The translations under genes were made by a program, and so were the position numbers. A model generated the notes under the pieces. It ran no database searches, was not told the origin of the DNA, and saw only the letters and a program-made list of their open reading frames with translations. A stretch of 37,457 bases of DNA from Bacteroidota bacterium. Lineage in GTDB: Bacteria > Bacteroidota > Bacteroidia > Sphingobacteriales > Sphingobacteriaceae. The stretch covers positions 1-37,457 of the forward strand of contig JABDAU010000035.1 in the NCBI GenBank assembly GCA_013289045.1. The letters run 5' to 3'. Shown one piece after another: positions 32,197 to 37,457 of this stretch (positions are counted from its first letter, which is position 1; each line of letters starts with the position of its first letter).

Positions 32197-33570
32197 TTAC
32201 TCCTCTCCCAAATACTTCTGATCCAACTGCTTATTAGCCTTAGCCCCCAAACTTTTGATTTTCTCAGCAGTAGTGGTTAAGTTGCCATTGCCTTCCACCA
32301 GTTTATTGATCGCCGCATCATAAGCGCCCTGGCTTTGTTTAATGTTTTTGCCGATGCTTTCCATATCGGTTACAAAACCGACGAATTTATCGTACATCGT
32401 GCCGCTCAGGCGGGCAATTTCCAACACGTTGCGGTTTTGGCGTTCCTGTTTCCAGATGCTGGCGATGGTGCGGAGCGTTGCCAATAAGGTTGATGGACTA
32501 ACGATCACCACACGCTTATCCCATGCATCGGAAAACAACTCTGCATCTATCTGCACCGCAAAACTGAATGAAGATTCTATCGGGATAAACAGCAGCACAA
32601 AATCCGGCGAATTGATCTGGTACAGGTCATGATAGTTTTTGGATGACAGGCCGCTTACATGGTTGCGGATGGATTCCACATGCGCTTTGGAGAACAGTTT
32701 GCGGTCTTCCTCGCTTTCGCAATTCACCAGGCGCTCATAGGCTACCAGCGATACTTTTGAGTCAATAACAAGATGTTTTTCATCCGGCAGGTCGATGATC
32801 ACGTCGGGTTGCATGCGGCCACCGTCGGTGCCGGTTAAACTTGCCTGGATGCGATATTCTCTGTCTCGCACCAAGCCCGAACGCTCCAATACGCGTTCCA
32901 GTATCACCTCGCCCCAGTTACCTTGTTTTTTGCTGTCACCTTTAAGCGCTTTAGTGAGATTTTGCGCCTCATTGCTGATGAGTTTATTCAGCTCCATCAA
33001 TTGGGAGATCACACCTTTTAGCGTGTTGCGCTCAGCCGCTTCCATATTGTAAACCTTGTCGACCTTTTCTTCAAAGGCCTTGATATTTTCCTTAAGCGGG
33101 TTTAGCAAAATATCCAGGTTAGTACGGTTTACCTCCACAAATTTCTGCGACTTCTCGTCAAGCAGCTTGTTAGCAATATTCTGAAACTCCGTCTGGAATT
33201 TCTGTTGCACGTCGTTGATGGTTTTTTCCTGTTCAGCCAGGCGTTCGCGCTGGGCTTTGAAATATTCTTCGGCTTTTACTACGCGGTTCTGTTCTTTCAG
33301 CAGGTCCTGGTTTAATAGGTTGACTGCATTGTCAAAACGATTACGCTCATCCTGTAATTGCCTGTCGGCTTTATCACGTTCGGCAGCAAGCCCGAGCGCG
33401 CGTTCCTCTGCTTTGGCCAGCGCAATTTTTAGCTGTTCCAGCTCCAGTTCAAGGCGCTCAACATCTTCAGGCGATACACCATTTTCAATAGCCTTCGGCT
33501 TTTTTAATATAAATAATACAAGCGCTACCAACAATATAGCTATAGAAGCGATCAATACCTGGATTTCCAT
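32197..33570 (-). CDS. rmuC: DNA recombination protein RmuC
   Basis: 457 aa. One N-terminal membrane helix (about 5-22) and a long coiled coil at about 35-140 precede the RmuC nuclease-like domain at about 180-400. That domain carries KGDSKKQGNWGEVILERVLERSGLVRDREY, MQPDVIIDLPDEKHLVIDSKVSLVAYERL and PDFVLLFIPIESSF, with the D..IDSK pattern of a PD-(D/E)xK-like fold. RmuC limits inversions at short inverted repeats in E. coli and is linked to processing of crosslinked DNA. It diverges from the M1-like peptidase gene. Confidence 0.95.
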   Translation of the reverse strand: MEIQVLIASIAILLVALVLFILKKPKAIENGVSPEDVERLELELEQLKIALAKAEERALGLAAERDKADRQLQDERNRFDNAVNLLNQDLLKEQNRVVKAEEYFKAQRERLAEQEKTINDVQQKFQTEFQNIANKLLDEKSQKFVEVNRTNLDILLNPLKENIKAFEEKVDKVYNMEAAERNTLKGVISQLMELNKLISNEAQNLTKALKGDSKKQGNWGEVILERVLERSGLVRDREYRIQASLTGTDGGRMQPDVIIDLPDEKHLVIDSKVSLVAYERLVNCESEEDRKLFSKAHVESIRNHVSGLSSKNYHDLYQINSPDFVLLFIPIESSFSFAVQIDAELFSDAWDKRVVIVSPSTLLATLRTIASIWKQERQNRNVLEIARLSGTMYDKFVGFVTDMESIGKNIKQSQGAYDAAINKLVEGNGNLTTTAEKIKSLGAKANKQLDQKYLGEE

Positions 33571-33688
33571 TTTGATAAAAATATTAGCAAAACGAAGGTA
33601 GGAAAATTTGAGAAAGAACGAAAGTTATCAAGAAATTTACAAACACAATGTTGCCTTAATCTTATCTTTAATAAACTTAAATTATAAA

Positions 33689-35110
33689 ATGCTTAAACCT
33701 AAGTTAATACTCATTTTCGTCACTTTTATATTGTCAGGTTATACAGCTTTAGCACAAGAAAAAAGCCTTTTTGTAAAAGGAACTGTGGATATCTCTGTTA
33801 CCAAAGGGACTATAGCCTGTGATTTTGTACTAAGCGATTTCCCGGAAATAAAGGACTATGTTATCAGGATAAATTCCGGGATGAATATTCATTATTTTAA
33901 AGATATTAAACGCAGTAATGCGGCCCTTGATTATGATGTTGATACTAAAGACAGTATTCAATCAGACGAAGTAAAGTCTTATTACGTGCATGAGAACCGA
34001 GGTAACCCGGCACGATACCTGCCTGAAGAGCTCGAGGTAAAATACCTGGGGATGTACCCGGTGATAAAGGATTCTTTGAGCGGCTGGATGGGTGGCGACT
34101 GGCGCGGCAATGTCGCCTTCAATGGATACTCGGTAAGGGCCGAAGGTTATCAATCCGACTGGTATCCGGTTATTTATGATATGAAAACCCGAAAACGGTA
34201 TCCTGAGGTAAGATACAACGTAAAAATTACCTGTAGTGATTGTAAAGTGCTGTTTGTTAACGGCAGTAAGCCGGTAAAAGCGGGTCAGGCCACTTTTGTT
34301 TCGGATATTCCGCACGAGTTGTCGATATATTGCGGCTCTTTTAATACGGCAGAGCAAAACGGCGTTTGGTTGCTTAATTCAGATATGACTAAAACGGATG
34401 AGCAGAGGTTCTTCAACATGGCAAATTCATACGAAGCATATTATGGTAAACAAATGGCTATTCCATTTAAAGGTTCGCTAACCTTTGTGCAAACCGACCC
34501 GGTTGCCGATCCGAAACAATGGGCTTTTGCGTTTTTTTCCGCACCCACTACTTTCAATGTCGGCTCTGGTGAATGGGGTATGAAATCACTATTTAATTCA
34601 AGCAACAGCGCCAAAAATAAAAAGAGTATGGCACATGAACTAGCGCATTATTACTTTGGCACTTTGGTACAGCCCGGAAGCGAATTTGGTATGGTGATAG
34701 AGGAAGGATTAGCGGAATACATGGCTTTACGCCTCACGCGGAGCTTGGAAGGTGAAGATGCATTTGAAACATTATTGAAAGAAAGGATCAGCACCTTGGA
34801 AAACTTCCGGAATTATAAACCATTTGCAGAGGTAAATACTGAAGCCGATTACTGTAACAGGGAATATTATTTGTACTACTATGCGCCTACCTTATTTACC
34901 GCAATTGAAAAAGAAATAGGCGAAAAAGCGATGTGGCAATGGCTAAGAACAATGGCACAAAGCGAAAATAAACATGCAGATTATAACTTTATGGTTGACG
35001 CTTTTAAAAATACAGTTACCGACCCTTCATTACAGGAAAAGATCATTGGCAAATATTTCCGGTCGGCAAGTGCTTTGCAAAGTGCAGAAGATGAGTTGGG
35101 CATACACTAA
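33689..35110 (+). CDS. Secreted M1-like zinc metallopeptidase
   Basis: 473 aa from the ATG at 33689, which starts a signal peptide (MLKPKLILIFVTFILSGYTALAQ); in-frame sequence from 33608 would put 27 polar residues before it. The zinc motif is HELAH at 316-320, followed after 18 residues by Glu339 in MVIEEGLAEY, the gluzincin spacing HExxH-x18-E of family M1. The N-terminal half is beta-rich. A tyrosine-rich segment YYLYYYAPTLF lies where M1 enzymes carry the transition-state tyrosine. The exopeptidase GAMEN motif is not evident, so substrate specificity may differ from classical aminopeptidases. Confidence 0.88.
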   Translation: MLKPKLILIFVTFILSGYTALAQEKSLFVKGTVDISVTKGTIACDFVLSDFPEIKDYVIRINSGMNIHYFKDIKRSNAALDYDVDTKDSIQSDEVKSYYVHENRGNPARYLPEELEVKYLGMYPVIKDSLSGWMGGDWRGNVAFNGYSVRAEGYQSDWYPVIYDMKTRKRYPEVRYNVKITCSDCKVLFVNGSKPVKAGQATFVSDIPHELSIYCGSFNTAEQNGVWLLNSDMTKTDEQRFFNMANSYEAYYGKQMAIPFKGSLTFVQTDPVADPKQWAFAFFSAPTTFNVGSGEWGMKSLFNSSNSAKNKKSMAHELAHYYFGTLVQPGSEFGMVIEEGLAEYMALRLTRSLEGEDAFETLLKERISTLENFRNYKPFAEVNTEADYCNREYYLYYYAPTLFTAIEKEIGEKAMWQWLRTMAQSENKHADYNFMVDAFKNTVTDPSLQEKIIGKYFRSASALQSAEDELGIH

Positions 35111-35150
35111 GCCTAACACATTGACCGAACTTTTACTACTTATTAGTATA

Positions 35151-35630
35151 TTACTGCGCCTTTGCCACTCTTAGCCCCACATCACTCACTTCATGCAGCG
35201 GGTTATCTCGCATATTTTGCTCTATAGCCAAATGGTAAACGCCCTTAGCCGGGAATTTATAATTCGTAACAAAAGGTACCTGGTAGCTATACAAATTACC
35301 CGATCCGCTGCCGAACCATTCGCCGTCTTTGCCGGCCAGTTTAAATTCTATACGGGTTGTTGCAGGTTTAAGGCCCGGGCCATTGCTATGGTAAAGGATA
35401 AAAAGGTTGGAATATTTATAGTCGCCGGTTACGCGCAGGTTGAGGTATATATTGTATGGAACATCCGGGTTGTCGATCTTCACATCAAACTTAACCAGAT
35501 TCACATACGACCAGTTGTGGTTATCTATCTCTGTGCTTTTATCCATTACCGCGCCAGGGTCGGAGCAGCCACAGCAATTCATTAACACTATGAATACAGG
35601 GAGCAGGTAAAATAATTTAAAAGCGCGCAT
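35151..35630 (-). CDS. gldH: Gliding motility lipoprotein GldH
   Basis: 159 aa with a lipoprotein signal (MRAFKLFYLLPVFIVLMNCCGC); the acylated cysteine is one of the CCGC cysteines near residue 20. The mature beta-rich domain (NWSYVNLVKFDVKIDNPDVPYNIYLNLRVTGDYKYSNLFILYHS ... YHLAIEQNMRDNPLHEVSDVGLRV) matches the GldH family. In Flavobacterium, GldH is needed for gliding; non-gliding Bacteroidota keep it as well. It follows the PSP1 gene by 14 bases, an order conserved in the phylum. Confidence 0.93.
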   Translation of the reverse strand: MRAFKLFYLLPVFIVLMNCCGCSDPGAVMDKSTEIDNHNWSYVNLVKFDVKIDNPDVPYNIYLNLRVTGDYKYSNLFILYHSNGPGLKPATTRIEFKLAGKDGEWFGSGSGNLYSYQVPFVTNYKFPAKGVYHLAIEQNMRDNPLHEVSDVGLRVAKAQ

Positions 35631-35644
35631 AATTACTGGTTATT

Positions 35645-37045
35645 CTACTGGTTTCCGCCTCCGCCTTGTGGATTACCACCTCCTTGCGAGCTTGGTTTAT
35701 TTCCAGGCCTGCGATGTTTGTGCCTCCTGTTGCCACCACCTCCGCCCGCCGGTTTATTGCCATCAACACGGGGCTGTTGGCCTTTGTTTCCTGGTTCAGA
35801 AGATTCTGGCCCTAACGGTTTTTGCTGTTGAGGCGGCCTGTTTTGCTGCTGAGGTTTATTTTGCGGCCTTGGCTGCTGTTGGTTATTGTTATTACTATTA
35901 TTCGGACCGGCGTTCTTATTACGGCTGTTCTTGTTCTTCTTTTTGTTGCGGTTGCGTTCGTCCAAACGGGTAAGGCTATCCTGGCCAACTACGTTCTCAT
36001 AATCCGGGGCTTTTACTACTTGGGTTTCCAGTTCAACAATCTCACCCAGGTCTTCAGGAAAAACGCCGTCCTTATTTTGTTGCTGTATCTCTTTTACTTT
36101 AATAAGCGTAAGCGGGATCCACGATTCCTCCATCGGGTAGCTGAACCACATAATCTTTTTAAAGATATCGGTCTTTTGCAAACGGGCGTCGCCTTTTTTA
36201 GTTTTCAGCACATTCACGTTATCCGGGATATATTTTAACGCATCCATGTAGGTATCCAGCTCGTAATTGAGGCAGCATTTCAGCTTGCCGCACTGGCCTG
36301 CCAGCTTTAAAGTGTTAAGCGAAAGATTTTGATAACGCGCCGCCGAAGTAGAAACGGTTTTAAAATCCGTTAGCCAGGTTGAGCAGCATAATTCCCTGCC
36401 GCATGAGCCTATCCCCCCTAAACGACTGGCCTCCTGCCGCATACCGATCTGCCGCATCTCAATGCGGATCCGGAATGCCTCGGCCATCTTCTTGATCAGT
36501 TCGCGAAAATCCACGCGGCCTTCGGCGGTATAATAAAATGTTGCTTTGGTTTTATCGCCCTGGTAATCTACGTCGCTTAGCTTCATGCTCAGGTTCAACT
36601 CCAGCGCCAGCTTGCGCGAGCGGTGCATGGTTTCCCATTCCAGGTCTTTTGCGGCTTTCCATTTGTCCACATCGGCAGGGGTGGCTTTGCGGTATATCTT
36701 TTTGGCAACATCCTCCTGCTTCACGCGGCGCTTGGTCATTTGCATACGCACCAGCTCGCCGGTTACGGATACGTGGCCAACGTCATAGCCCCCGGTAGCG
36801 GCTTCAACCACTACCAGCTCGCCGGCCTCCAAATAAATATTATCGGCATTTACGAAGAATTCCTTCCTCGATCCCTTGAATTTCACTTCAATAATCGGAA
36901 AAGGCTTATAATTTGTCGGCATGTCCATATGGGCAAGCCAATCGTAAACATCTAATTTGCTGCAGCCATTTGTAAGGCAAGAGCCATTACTTTTGCAGCC
37001 AGCAGGAGAACATCCTCCCCCTGTTGAGCAACTTCCGCATCCCAT
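35645..37045 (-). CDS. ricT: PSP1-domain protein RicT (YaaT) with Cys-rich N-terminus and low-complexity tail
   Basis: 466 aa. The first 28 residues hold six cysteines (3, 6, 12, 17, 23, 28), followed by the PSP1 domain (about 50-290) with its own clusters GSCGRELCCSTWL and GQCGKLKCCLNYE. The last ~115 residues are disordered-looking Asn/Gln/Pro/Lys and Gly-rich sequence ending in GGGNPQGGGGNQ. In Bacillus, RicT forms a [4Fe-4S]-containing complex (with RicA and RicF) that promotes RNase Y-dependent mRNA maturation. The cysteine clusters suggest metal or Fe-S binding here too. It lies two bases after holB and before gldH. Confidence 0.92.
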   Translation of the reverse strand: MGCGSCSTGGGCSPAGCKSNGSCLTNGCSKLDVYDWLAHMDMPTNYKPFPIIEVKFKGSRKEFFVNADNIYLEAGELVVVEAATGGYDVGHVSVTGELVRMQMTKRRVKQEDVAKKIYRKATPADVDKWKAAKDLEWETMHRSRKLALELNLSMKLSDVDYQGDKTKATFYYTAEGRVDFRELIKKMAEAFRIRIEMRQIGMRQEASRLGGIGSCGRELCCSTWLTDFKTVSTSAARYQNLSLNTLKLAGQCGKLKCCLNYELDTYMDALKYIPDNVNVLKTKKGDARLQKTDIFKKIMWFSYPMEESWIPLTLIKVKEIQQQNKDGVFPEDLGEIVELETQVVKAPDYENVVGQDSLTRLDERNRNKKKNKNSRNKNAGPNNSNNNNQQQPRPQNKPQQQNRPPQQQKPLGPESSEPGNKGQQPRVDGNKPAGGGGGNRRHKHRRPGNKPSSQGGGNPQGGGGNQ

Positions 37046-37047
37046 AA

Positions 37048-37457
37048 TCAGGTATATAATGTGTCCGCAGTTTGACGGATCGTTTTAAACTTCAATGTTT
37101 TGATAATTTGTAAAGATACATCTAAAAATAGAATTTTCGGATTCGCGTTCCGCTCTACATGAAAATGTGCTTTTTCTAGTTCATTTATGATAGATTGCGC
37201 CTGTAAAAGATCCATTACATTGGTCATCTTCTGTGCTGTTTCCAGTTCGGTAGCCGGCAGATGTACCAGGTTGCCCGCGCCGCTTATCAACAGGCAGCAC
37301 TCGCGTATGAAGCTTATGCCATATCGCAAAAAGTTCTTTTGGTTCTCGCGGCCCATCTTTGCCATCGCATCCACAAAGCTCATTACTTCCAACCCTTTGT
37401 TGGCAAAACACAAGCGCAGCCAGTCGACAAATAATTTATGATAGCTTTTACCGCCTT
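37048..37457 (-). CDS. holB: DNA polymerase III delta' subunit, C-terminal part (cut by window edge)
   Basis: The frame is open to the window end and gives about 135 residues from GGKSYHKLFVDWLRLCFANKGLE to the stop at 37048. The segment FVDWLR ... MAKMGRENQKNFLRYGISFIRECCLL matches the C-terminal helical collar domain of the clamp-loader delta' subunit as found in Bacteroidota. The ATPase-like N-terminal domains lie outside the window, and no start codon is included. The position next to ricT and gldH is the usual one in this phylum. Confidence 0.85.
   Translation of the reverse strand, partial: GGKSYHKLFVDWLRLCFANKGLEVMSFVDAMAKMGRENQKNFLRYGISFIRECCLLISGAGNLVHLPATELETAQKMTNVMDLLQAQSIINELEKAHFHVERNANPKILFLDVSLQIIKTLKFKTIRQTADTLYT

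Overview
The window looks like a chromosomal segment of a Bacteroidota bacterium, most likely Sphingobacteriaceae (Mucilaginibacter/Pedobacter-like). The support is a gldH gene in the holB-ricT-gldH order, a DUF4175 giant coiled-coil protein, lipoproteins with Bacteroidota-style lipoboxes, weak or absent Shine-Dalgarno sequences, and several TAnnTTTG promoter -7 elements just upstream of starts. The genus is inferred from gene content and style, not from a search.

Layout. 1-91 is the start of a glycosyltransferase-like gene cut by the window edge, followed by a small membrane protein and glnS. 2280-7128 (minus) is a tight five-gene, AT-rich operon of unrecognised envelope proteins: a four-helix membrane protein, a lipoprotein, two secreted proteins and a PEGA-repeat protein. 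A 576-bp gap with a palindrome follows. 7705-12446 (plus) carries DUF4175, an RsbW-like kinase, ybeY and an exported glutathione peroxidase, ending at a strong terminator. 12619-14934 (minus) is an Mla-type lipid transport operon (permease, ATPase, MCE protein), followed by pirin. 15946-20707 (plus) is a coupled run of an NAD(P)-binding oxidoreductase, an ABC-F ATPase and a small membrane protein, then mnmG. Three parS-type ParB sites lie in 140 bp at the upstream edge of mnmG. 20825-23610 holds an Ig-like lipoprotein, a gamma-carbonic-anhydrase-like protein and a small secreted protein. A tRNA-Gly(CCC) comes next. Its 3' end touches the stop codon of a low-GC RelA/SpoT-domain nucleotide synthetase gene wedged against nadB. 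nadB and nadA diverge from a 407-bp AT-rich gap containing a fourth, imperfect parS-like site. The rest is an FG-GAP-like secreted protein, a lipoprotein NUC1 endonuclease, thiL, a secreted protein, rmuC, an M1-like metallopeptidase, gldH, a RicT/PSP1 protein and the 3' part of holB.

Most of the window is core housekeeping: translation and tRNA modification, NAD and thiamine biosynthesis, outer-membrane lipid transport and replication. The parts most likely to hold something undescribed are the five-gene envelope operon, the RelA/SpoT-domain gene fitted between tRNA-Gly and nadB, and the parS cluster, which suggests the segment lies in the origin-proximal ParB-loading domain of the chromosome. 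No CRISPR array, insertion sequence or prophage was seen.
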